Positions 55,690 through 64,000 of a stretch of 64,000 nt of DNA are shown one piece after another. Position 1 is the first letter of the stretch. Every line of letters begins with the position of its first letter. The position numbers were made by a program, and so were the translations under genes. The DNA is from Chionoecetes opilio (lineage: Eukaryota > Arthropoda > Malacostraca > Decapoda > Majidae): assembly GCA_016584305.1 (NCBI GenBank), contig JACEEZ010020434.1, positions 1-64,000 on the forward strand, read 5' to 3'. The notes below the pieces were generated by a model. It was not told where the DNA came from and made no database searches. It saw only the letters and a program-made list of their open reading frames with translations.

Positions 55690-56260
55690 GGGTAAGAGGC
55701 TGACTGAGAGAGGCAGTCTGAAAGAAACACATGTCATCCGTCTGGGCATCAAGAACTTTGAAGTGCACCGAAGTTGGCAAACTCTTCACCGAGAAAAGAA
55801 CTATGACAAACACATCATCATTCACACTGGGAGAAGAGGTTACAATTGTGAGGTGTGTGGCCGTGCGTTCACCCAGCAGGGCACCCCACCGCACACCGCT
55901 TAACATACTCCAATGAAAAACACCATCAAGTGTGACGAAGTGCGGGAAAGGATTCGCAGTCAATGGCCGGCATGACAATACACCTAGTCGGGCACACAGG
56001 ATGAGAGAAATAAGAGGGAAGGAGTGTCGGCAAACCTTCGCTCGGCGGTCTAAACCTCACCAAGCACGGATCATTCACACGGGATCAAGAAGTACAGGTG
56101 TGAGGGAATGCGGGACAAGTTACTCACAGCGGTACAACTGACCAAGCACCTGATGGACTCACAGAAGGGAGAGACGTAAGGTTAGTGAAGTTTGCATTGC
56201 TACCTTCATCACAAGGTTGCTTGGCCCCAGCACATGCTAAACCATCCAGAGGCCTAGGAT
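55690..56260 (+). pseudogene. Degraded C2H2 zinc fingers, upstream part
   Basis: Frames 55,688-55,903 and 55,932-56,141 contain recognisable but broken C2H2 fingers: HIIIHTGRRGYNCEVCGRAF, CGKGFAVNGR, ECRQTFARRSK, HGSFTRD-type and ECGTSYSQRYN. Shifts lie between fingers. This continues into the better fingers from 56,262, so it is probably the 5' part of the same gene. A possible upstream ORF at 55,179-55,397 (basic, KKRRLEENK) has no finger and is not assigned. Confidence 0.6.
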
Positions 56261-56261
56261 C

Positions 56262-56972
56262 TTCAAGTGTGAGGTGTGTGAGAAGACATTCAACAAGAAG
56301 AGTACCCTGAACACACATGTGCTCATCCACGCCGGCGTCAAGAACTTTGCCTGTGATGAGTGTGGCAAAACTTTCACGCAGAAAGGAGCGCGAGACACCC
56401 ACCTCCTCATTCACTCAGGCATCAAGAAGCACAAATGTGAGATGTGTGGTAAGGCCTTCAGCCAAAAATTCTCCCTCAACAAACACATGTTGCTTCATGC
56501 CGATGTGAAAAGATTGGAGTGCGACAAGTGTGAGCAAATTCTTCCATCAAAAAAGGATCTCCAGACACACTGACAGGCACATACCACTGAGAATTTGAAG
56601 TGTGAAATTTGTGGCAAGACTTTTTCCACCGGGAACTCCCTCAGCAGACACACGCTGGTACTTGCAGAGAGGAGGTTTGAGTGCAAGGAATGTGGGAAGT
56701 TGTACTGCCAACGATCCCTCTTGGCACAGCACTCTATAGAACACACAGACCAGAGGTTAATGAGTTGCGTGGACTGTGGACAGGTGTACCCTAAGGAGAA
56801 TGGCCTTGTGCCTCACACTTGCCTTCTCGTGCAGGACACGGTGCTCATGAGGGACTCGGAGGGTGCAGGTGAAGGGCGAGAGACAGTGAGTGGAGAGGAG
56901 GATGTGAGTGCAGGGGAAGATGAAAAGAGAGTGATTAAGGAGGAAAATGTGATTGCAGGGAAGAGAAAATGA
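56262..56972 (+). CDS. C2H2 zinc-finger protein with one in-frame TGA
   Basis: One frame runs from 56,262 to 56,972, interrupted only by TGA at 56,571-56,573. It encodes seven C2H2 fingers: CEVCEKTF, CDECGKTF, CEMCGKAF, CDKCEQIL, CEICGKTF, CKECGKLY and a weaker CVDCGQVY. Some H-linker-C spacers (IHAGVKNF, IHSGIKKH) resemble the Kruppel TGEKPF linker. The stop falls between the two His of finger four (H-x-Q-A-H), where Arg (CGA) would be usual, so one C-to-T change explains it. An acidic Glu-rich, then basic tail follows. DNA binding is the expected role; targets unknown. A pseudogene is as likely as a live exon. Confidence 0.7.
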
Positions 56973-56999
56973 GTGAACATGAGAGATTGACTACAGGGG

Positions 57000-57595
57000 A
57001 TATTAGTGTAAAGAGAAAAAGGAAATTAATGTAGGAGTTAGAGTTAGTGCAAGGGAAGAGGAAATGAGCGTAGACAGGAGGAGGGGGAAGGGAGGGAGTG
57101 ATAAGAGGAGCTGATAGGTAACCCTTCAAGAACACCTCACACATAGCACTCATGAAGGCTGTACAACCTCCCTCATAACTCAAGCTGTAAATTTGGTTTG
57201 TTTCTGAACATTTGCAGCATTCAAAGTAGTGGATGAGTAAATCTGAAAATGGATTTAGTCTTTTTGATTATACGTACTCATATTGTTAATATCTCTCTCT
57301 CTTTCCGTAATTGAATTATACGATCAACAGTATGGTTGGAAGGCGATGGTAATCATGGAGGATCTAAGCACCTCATACACTAATAACAATTTGCCGTGAA
57401 TGCTATACTGATAGATAAGGAAAGTTGAAATCCACGTTGATTGTATAGAAATCTGCTTTAATGTGCTGCCATACTAGATTACGATACATTGCATATATGT
57501 GTGGGATCCAGGGACGGATTGGGGACCCTAAACCAGCCCGGGACAGACTAGACAGCTACCGGCCCTATCTTACAAACTTCAGTCATGAAAAAAAT
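57000..57595. other. No gene recognised
   Basis: Likely the 3' flank of the zinc-finger locus (GTGTAAAGAGAAAAAGG-type purine-rich repeats at 56,990-57,110), then ordinary AT-rich sequence. A short CTCTCTCTCTTTC run lies at 57,294-57,305. Confidence 0.4.
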
Positions 57596-57599
57596 GTAG

Positions 57600-58065
57600 T
57601 ACAGGTTGAAGTTCCCAAACTCGGCAACCTTGGGACCAGCGCTGAGCCGAGTAATGGAATTTTCTGACTTTTAGAACGTAGATATATTAAGGGGAAAAAA
57701 AGCATCCAACTTCTTCAAAAGGTCAATTTTCTCAGAAATAGTTAACACATTGTTCTTCCTTTTCTTTTCACTTCCACCAGTAGGTGTTCCTGGACGTTTG
57801 GGAGCCATAATACCAATAACAGACCTGTAGAAGTACACAAAATAACAGTGTACACAACTCTACAGTCACAACACCACTGAACAATAACAACAAACAAATC
57901 GGCAGGAGAAACCAAGCGGCCTAGTGTGGTGGCACCCAGCGGCCGACCCGGCAACTACACGCCGGGTTTTGGGTGTTCTGCCGTGTTTTGGAAAATCCGG
58001 AACCATAGCAGAGTTTTAGGTGTTGCCGAGTCTTGGGATGCCGAGTTTGGGAACTTCAACCTGTA
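57600..58065. mobile_element. Tigger/pogo-like MITE, TACAGGTTGAAG ends
   Basis: TACAGGTTGAAGTTCCCAAA followed by CTCGGCAACC at the left and its complement GGGAACTTCAACCTGTA at the right, with TA at each end. The interior has GAGCCGAGTAATGG, a TAGGTGTTCCTGGACGTTTG segment, and CAAGCGGCCTAGTGTGG. A close relative lies at 59,538-59,949. Confidence 0.8.
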
Positions 58066-59315
58066 CCCCTGTATAAAAGATTATAACATTGATTTCATCT
58101 CAACTAGGTAAACAGAAAAATGTTGAATTAACGGTATTCAAACCAAATAATATATCATATATACCACACTTGTATATTTGTTTCCATAGTTCTTGTATGA
58201 AAGTGCATTTTCACAGTCTGAAAAGCTAGTTAAGCAATAAGTCTAGATCCACGCAATAAGCCCAGTCATTCATGAACCATTTACAAAACATTTACATTCT
58301 AAACTGGACTGGGCCTCAACACAGCTGCTGATCATCCCGCCACACAATCCACTTGACTATAAACATGCACATTTCTCATACTTCCCATCAATATAATCAC
58401 TCATTTGAAATTTACGTTATGATACGACTTTGGGTCTGATCATTAATTAGTTATTACTTGGCGATTTCAATGTTCATCACCACCTATTGCTATCATCTTT
58501 CACTGACCAACTTGCTGAAGAAGCCTATAATTTTTCTATCCTCCAAAACCTAGAGCAGCTGGTGCAGCACCCTACCCGCATTCCTTCCTGACCGCCCGGG
58601 AGACACGCCCGACATAATCGATCTTTCCTAACTACTAACCCGTCTGCTTACTGTGTGAAACTATTCTCTCTGTTGGGTTCCTAATGATCACAATCTTATC
58701 TCTGTAACCTGTCGTATCGCTCTGGGGCTGCCCTGGGACCCACCTAAGCGGATGTGCTTCTGGCATTTCAATTCAGCTAAGTAAGAGGACCTAAGACTCT
58801 GATTTTCCATGTAATGATTATTGCCTCCATGTCAGAGACCCATCTCTTTGTGCAGATCACATAACTTTCATTGTCTCTGCATGGAGGCATACATTCTATA
58901 CACTTTCTCTAATCCTAAAGCCCGTCAACTTTGGTTTAACTCTGTTTGTTATCATGCTGTACAAGATAGAGAGGCGGCTCACAGACGGTACAGTAACGAA
59001 CCATCTCCTGAAATTCATGCCCTTTATATTTCTGCCCATAATCATGCCAAATATTTTCTTCAACTTACCAAATACACATTCATTTATAGAAAATATCAAA
59101 ATTTTTTTAATCAAACTCATCTTGTGATTTTTGGCATCTAGCTAAAAACATCTCTAACAATTTTTTCTTCTTCATATTTTGCTCCCATGCTTCTCCCGGA
59201 TGGCTCCACAGCAGTCTCATCTATTTCTAAAGCTGAACTTTGTGCTCAAACCCTTGCTAAAAATTCCACTCGTGTTGATGAATTCCTCATTTTCCTCCAT
59301 CCTCTGACAATGTTA

Positions 59316-60356
59316 TTAACCCTTTCACGTACAAATGACGTCTTTGAGTGTCATCCGGTACGTGTAGGCCATACGTACAAATGACGTCTTTGAGCGTCAT
59401 CCAAAAATAATATTTTAAAATATTTATTAAAAATCTTAAAAAGCGCGCTGGTTGACGTGAGATTCACTTGACGTTGGAGCGAATTACAATATATTATTTA
59501 AATATATTTGTATAATATAATATTATAATATATTATATACAGTGAATTTCCAACTCGGCAACTCTTGGGCCATCGCTGAGCCGAGTAATGGAATTATCCG
59601 ACTTATTGAAAGTAATTATTATAGGGAAAAAAAGCAATTTTTCAGAAATAGTTAACATGTTTTCTCTTTTCTTTCACTTCCGACCAGTAGGTGTTCTGAC
59701 GTTTGGGACCTTATACCAATAACAACCTGTAGTAAGTACACAAAATAATGTTACACAACTCTACAGTCAAACCACTGAACATTAACACAAACAAACGCGG
59801 GCAACCAAGCGGCCTATGGGTGCACCTAGCGCCGACCCGCAACTACGCGCCGGGTTTTGGGTGTTCTGCGTGTTTTGGAAAATCTGGAACAAGCCGTTTT
59901 GGGTGTTGCCGAGTCTTGGGATGCCGAGTTTTGGGAAACTTCAAACCGTGATGCAATTGTATTAAAAAAAAACTTTACGCTATCTTTCCTTCGTTGTATG
60001 GCTTTATTTTTGAGCGAATACAATATATTATACTTCATTGAAAGGAATTTATTCACTATTGTCATAGAGAAAATCTTTTATGTGATAAGTTGATTTGCAT
60101 ATTATTTGTGCCGCAGATGTATTATTATTTATTTTGTCCTTCTATCTCAGGTTTTGTAAGTTATTTTCACGCTAGCGTATTTTTTTGAACTTGTATGATA
60201 TAGGAATGATCTACTTATAACTAACATAATTGCTCGATACCTTTGATAGTTTGTTTCTAGACGCGGTGAAGTACAAACTTTTTCCCGCGCGTGACATTTC
60301 GGTGAAATGGCTTTACCGGACAACAAAAGTGAATGACATGTGACGTGAAGGGTTAA
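59316..60356. mobile_element. PiggyBac-like non-autonomous element, 1,041 bp
   Basis: Left end TTAACCCTTTCACGT and right end, reverse-complemented, TTAACCCTTCACGTCACATG, with TTAA at both sides. This is the terminus and target site of the piggyBac superfamily. It contains a direct repeat of ACGTACAAATGACGTCTTTG (59,328 and 59,371) and a nested MITE at 59,538. No transposase ORF. Removing one TTAA and the insert joins the RT linker frame on either side. Confidence 0.85.
59538..59949. mobile_element. Tigger/pogo-like MITE nested in piggyBac-like one
   Basis: TACAGTGAATTTCCAACTCG and CATCGCTGAGCCGAGTAATG at the left, GTTGCCGAGTCTTGGGATGC and CGAGTTTTGGGAAACTTC at the right, and the internal GTAGGTGTTCTGACGTTTGG match the MITE at 57,600-58,065. 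The outer ends are a little degraded. It sits in an AT-rich part of the piggyBac-like element and is therefore younger than it. Confidence 0.7.
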
Positions 60357-60874
60357 GATCCTTCGTAATGATGTTTTATCCTTTCTGGACTAGATCCTGG
60401 AAGGTACGATCCTGACGGATCCTTCCTATTGCTCTCAAAACTGGACTTCTGTGCTTGCACCCTGGCGTGGTGAAACTTTTCGTCTTTGTCTCTACTTCCA
60501 CCTTTCCTTCTTGCTGGAAGTTTGTTCACATTCAACCTGTCCCTAAGAAGAGTGACCGTTCTAACTCTTCTCATCCTATAGCTTTGACTTACTGCCTTTC
60601 TAAAGTTTTTGAATCTATACTTAATAAAAAGATTTTTAAGCATCTATCTGCTCACAATCTTCAATCTGATCGTCAGTACAGTTTCCGTAAAGGGCGATCT
60701 ACTAGCGATCTTCTAGCTTCCCTAACTGAATCTTGGTCATCCTCCTTTAGGGGATTCGGTGAAACTTTTGCAGTTGCCCTTGACATATCAAAAGCTTTTG
60801 ATAGAGTCTGGCACAAATCTATAATTTCCAAACTACCCTCATTCGGTTTCTATCCTTCTCTCTTCACCTTCATT

Positions 60875-61769
60875 TTAAAGTAATCGTCCAGACCCATTTT
60901 TTCTTTGCATAATTATGTTGAATGTTCATTCAAAATACCTAATCCACAAAAAATAATTCATTTCCACGCCATATTTCCCTAAAAACATGACTTTTGTAAA
61001 ATGCGCAGGAAAAACAACAGCTTCATTCCAGCCATGGCGCGAAACTTGCTGGTGATGTCACATTTGGTAGCTTCCCAGCCCTGCCTGATACAAATACACA
61101 GAGAATCAGAAATAAATATAGTACTTGAAGAATTTTGGGTGTTTCTGATATATATTTTTTGCGATATGGCATATACTTGTATCCTTCATGGATACAGCAA
61201 GAAAGCTGTGCCTTTGCAGAGAGCTTAGCACCCATTTCTTCTGACCTATTTGACCTTGATATGTGTGTGCAGTGCCTGGCAGTGGCGGGTGAGAGGAGCG
61301 CGACAAGACAGTGTGTTTCACACCGCGCTCCTCTCACCCGCCACTGCTAGGCGCTGCACACACATATCAAGGTCAAATAGGTCGGAAATGGGTGCTAAGC
61401 TCTCTGCAAAGGCACAGCTTTCTTGCTGTATCCATGAAGGATGCAAGTATATGGCATATTGCAAAAAAAAAATATCAGAAACACCCAGAATTCTTCAAGT
61501 ACTATATTTATTTCTGATTCTCTGTGTATTTGTATCAGGGCAGGGCTGGGAAGCTTCCGAATGTGACGTCGCTGAGCCGTGGTGTGTCGTCTGCTGGTCG
61601 TCAGTTTTGTTTTGAGAGCTCGGGGAATTTACAGATTTTGAATGCGGATCATTTAAAAACGGGTGACTGGATGCAAAAAGTGACAACATATTGTCGATAT
61701 ACTCGATCATGGCTATATTTTGACTGCATTAAATCAGGAATGATGAAATGGTCTGGACGATTACTTTAA
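60875..61769. mobile_element. TTAA foldback element, reference copy E
   Basis: An 895-bp near-perfect palindrome. TTAAAGTAATCGTCCAGACC begins it and GGTCTGGACGATTACTTTAA ends it. The centre, about 61,264-61,360, pairs GTGTGCAGTGCCTGGCAGTG with its complement CACTGCTAGGCGCTGCACAC. Arms include GGATACAGCAAGAAAGCTGT, GCATATACTTGTATCCTTCA and ATAAATATAGTACTTGAAGA with their mirror images. It lies in the RT frame of the jockey-like element, and a single TTAA at the target restores it. TTAA target plus A/G start fits Kolobok or piggyBac-like transposition; unassigned. Confidence 0.85.
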
Positions 61770-62769
61770 GTTTCCTTTCAAACCGTTCTATTGCAGCTAC
61801 TGTAGACGGACATTGTTTTTCTCCTAAGTCTATCAATAGTGGTGTTCCTCAGGGTTCTGTCCTATCAATCACTATTTCTATTAGTCATTAATGATCTTCT
61901 AAGTCTAACTCAATACCCTATCCACTCCTTCGCTGATGATTCTACCCTGCATTTTTCAACGTTGTTCATTAGGCGTCCAACTCAACAGGAAATAAGTGAC
62001 TCACGGAGAGATGCCACAGAGTGCCTAACTTCTGACCTTTTTATAATTTCTGTTTGGGACAAGCAAACCTAGCTTCTTTTGTTCAATGACTCAAAAACCC
62101 AATCTCCTCACCTATTTACTCGACAAAACCTACAAGACAACTATCCCTTACTTCTTCAATGACACTCAACTGTCTTCTTCTTCTACAATGAACATTCTTG
62201 GACTATTCTTTACTAAAAATTTGAACTAAATCTCACATCTCATCTCTTGCTTAAACAGCTTCTAAGAAGTTAGGTGTCCTCTTGCATCTGCGTTTATTTT
62301 GTTCTCCCTCCCAGTTGCTTGCTCTGTACAGGGGCCTTATCCGCCCATGTATGGAGTATGTCTCAATTGTTTAAGGGGGATCCACTCATACAGCTGTCCT
62401 AAAAAAGGGTTTGGGGTCAAAAACTTTTGTTTCTCATTTAACTCCCCTCCTCTGACTGAAGGGCTTTCCAATCCCCTTTAAAACACCGTCGCAAGGTTGC
62501 TTCTTGCTATCTTCTATCGTTATTTTTTATGCCCCACCTGCTCATCTGAAAATTGCTAAACCCCCATGTTTCCCCCCTCTCCGGGGGCCCTCGGCCCGCC
62601 ATAGCGTTCTACTCATTCTCCCCCCTATTCATCCCTCTTCCAATGCAAAGAGTTAGCAAGTATCTTTACTCTTCCAATTTCCCTTCACTGGTAAAGACTT
62701 AAACCCCTCTTTTTTGTTTTATTCTTCCCCCTTCCTACGACATTTTTTTTTAGGAGAGGAGTAACAAGA

Positions 62770-63140
62770 CCCCTCCCCCAAATAAAATTGGGGTCCCCCC
62801 CTTTTTATATTCTTTTTTAGTTTTCCAAAAACTGGTAACTAAGGGGGGCTTATTTTTTTCCTTGGTGTCGTTTGTGGTGTTAAAAAAAATTACATTACCA
62901 AAGGAGGTATGTGGCCCGTTTGGGGCCATTAAAAAAAACAGGGTTTTTTGTGGACCAGGGTTTCCAAAAGGAGGGTTTTTAGGGCCCAAGGGTAGCTGGC
63001 TCTAAAGTCTTCTATAAAATGCGCTAGAATTTTTTGAATTATAATATTATCCTCCATGTAAAAAAAACAGCTGAAACTCTCTTTTCTTCCCTATAAATTT
63101 GCTTCATAAAAAAGTTTTTTACCTATTATTTCGGGGACCC
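62770..63140. other. No gene; 3' flank of retrotransposon
   Basis: GGAGAGGAGTAACAAGACCC with CCAAATAAAATTGGGGTCCC and GGGGGGCTTA resemble the segment after the retrotransposon end in the elements at 32.75 and 37.52 kb, so this is likely its 3' untranslated part. The consensus is noisy. Confidence 0.45.
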
Positions 63141-63560
63141 AAGGGGTTTTTTTTATTTTTTTTTTTTTTTTGTTATTTTTTTTTTTTTTTTTTTTTATTA
63201 TTATTTTTTTAAATTGTTTTTTTTTACCTTTTTGGGCCTATAGCGCCTTAGGGAGTGGTGGACCCCGGCTCGGATGGAAGGCTCTGGAGGGTTTCCTTTA
63301 GGGCCCGTGAGGTTTTTGGGCCTCGCCGGGGGTGGCGCAGGCAGTGAAAAGGCGCAGGCAGCTTTTAGTGACGCCTGTGATTAGAGGTCCCTGCCCGCCC
63401 CTTTTTGTCCTCCCAGCACTCGCAATCGAAGCTAAAAGGGTTGGGTGGGGCCGGGGGGATGTGGGTGCTCTTAGGTCACTCGACGGGCAGAAAGGGTTTT
63501 TGGTTTTTCTTCGGGGATCGAACTCGGTTCCGAAAAACGCCAGTTTGGAGAAAGCTTTAA
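63141..63560. repeat. Poly-T plus SINE-like unit
   Basis: T-rich tracts (63,149-63,230) are followed by CCTATAGCGCCTTAGGGAGT, GGGGGTGGCGCAGGCAG, GTGACGCCTGTGATTAGAGG and CCCAGCACTCGCAATCGAAG. The same order occurs inside the element at 39,327-39,550. On the minus strand CCGAGTTCGATCCCCG at 63,511-63,526 fits a tRNA box B, so this may be a minus-oriented tRNA-derived SINE with its poly-A at 63.15 kb. Confidence 0.45.
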
Positions 63561-64000
63561 ACCCCTCCGCTTAAACCCCCCTCCCCAAATAGCGGGGGGC
63601 GGGGGGGTTCCGAAAAAGTAGGGCTAAACCAGGGTATGATTTGATAGCCCCTTGTTCGTCAAAACGTACTTGAGGGTGGCCCCCCCAGCCCCGCGGTGGC
63701 GGCCCTCAGACCCCTTGACCCGCCGGGACTCACCCGGGGGGGCCCCCCGTGGCCAATCCCTTTGGCCCCCGGGCAATGTTTTCCCTTAAAATTTAATAGC
63801 TAGGAAGGGGGAGAGGGAGGGAGGGGACACCAAGGGGCCGTGTAGACAAGGGAAGGGGAAAAACGGCTCCTTTGGGATAAACTTCTCTCACAAAAACCCT
63901 ACCATACTGTGTTACAGAGGGCCGCCCGGCCGGGGCTCGGACCAGCCTCGGGGCCCTCCGGCCCAAAGGGGCAGGAAACCCCGGGGTGCCCCTATGGCCA
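63561..64000. other. No gene recognised; G/C-run rich
   Basis: Noisy sequence with many G and C runs up to the window end. No TIR or coding evidence. Confidence 0.4.

Larger units (their letters stand above)
58450..62760 (+). mobile_element. Jockey-like non-LTR retrotransposon, interrupted
   Basis: From about 58,460 the plus strand encodes the end of an AP-type endonuclease (LGDFNVHHH, then SDHNLISV near 58,680), a linker (NPKARQLWFNSVCYHAVQD, ISAHNHAKYFLQL), and the RT: FPSCWKFVHIQPVPKK (60,500), FRKGRSTSDLL (60,682), DISKAFDRVWHK (60,782), GVPQGSVLS (61,841), FADDSTLH (61,929), FNDSKTQS-type (62,080), CTTAIRPCMEY-type (62,340) and a C-terminal tail damaged beyond 62,400. Insertions at 59,316-60,356 and 60,875-61,769 split the frame. 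The 5' end is missing and the 3' end is in noisy sequence. It was probably active before the insertions. Confidence 0.85.

Noticed and set aside
56571..56573. Selenocysteine or programmed readthrough at the zinc-finger TGA
   Set aside because: The codon replaces an ordinary position between finger-four histidines, and no SECIS-like or readthrough context was seen. Point mutation or error is simpler.

Overview
This window is eukaryotic and almost entirely repetitive. It most resembles an arthropod genome, probably a decapod crustacean. The grounds are the short interstitial runs of the arthropod telomere motif TTAGG, the very long CT and TA microsatellites, remnants of several non-LTR retrotransposon lineages (jockey-like, RTE-like, CR1/Rex-like), and a dense population of TIR, foldback and MITE elements. 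There are no bacterial features: no operons, Shine-Dalgarno sites, CRISPR array or rRNA. Consensus quality is patchy. Stretches around 1.3-13.7, 25-29.6, 32.6-39.3 and 62.4-64 kb are full of inflated homopolymers and frameshifts, while 14.9-24.9, 29.7-32.5 and 39.4-62.3 kb look cleaner. Frameshifts in the noisy parts may therefore be assembly errors and not biological decay.

Layout. 0-0.87 kb: foldback element with GGCGAAACGTCC minisatellite arms. 2.6-7.6 kb: about 5 kb of unrecognised, coding-like sequence broken by frameshifts and split by a 457-bp MITE. 8.9-11.1 and 15.1-17.6 kb: two inverted copies of one 2.2-kb repeat, on either side of a foldback element and a large CT/TA microsatellite. 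The microsatellite block recurs at 18.7-19.8 kb. 23.3-25.0 and 30.8-32.0 kb: CR1/Rex-like reverse transcriptase fragments in both orientations, with a 1.04-kb hAT-type element. 27.4-29.5 kb: GC-rich, Gag-like coding remnant. 32.6-40.0 kb: several Tigger/pogo-like TIR elements, two of which carry captured 3' ends of a jockey-like retrotransposon. 40.66-49.10 kb: a nested block whose borders are inverted copies. It holds about 320-bp satellite monomers in both orientations and two separate TIR elements, each carrying an orphan mobile-element gene on the minus strand. 50.7-52.6 kb: RTE-type RT remnant. 55.2-57.0 kb: C2H2 zinc-finger gene or pseudogene with one in-frame stop. 58.4-62.8 kb: jockey-like retrotransposon interrupted by two TTAA-targeted insertions, a piggyBac-like element and an 895-bp palindrome.

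The genes do not form a pathway. The window records successive transposition, and several insertions have readable empty sites because they landed in RT reading frames or in satellite monomers. The best candidates for something undescribed are the two orphan-gene TIR elements at 40.97-43.99 and 45.85-48.99 kb, the TTAA-targeting palindromic family (six copies or fragments), and the unrecognised 5-kb coding block at 2.6-7.6 kb.
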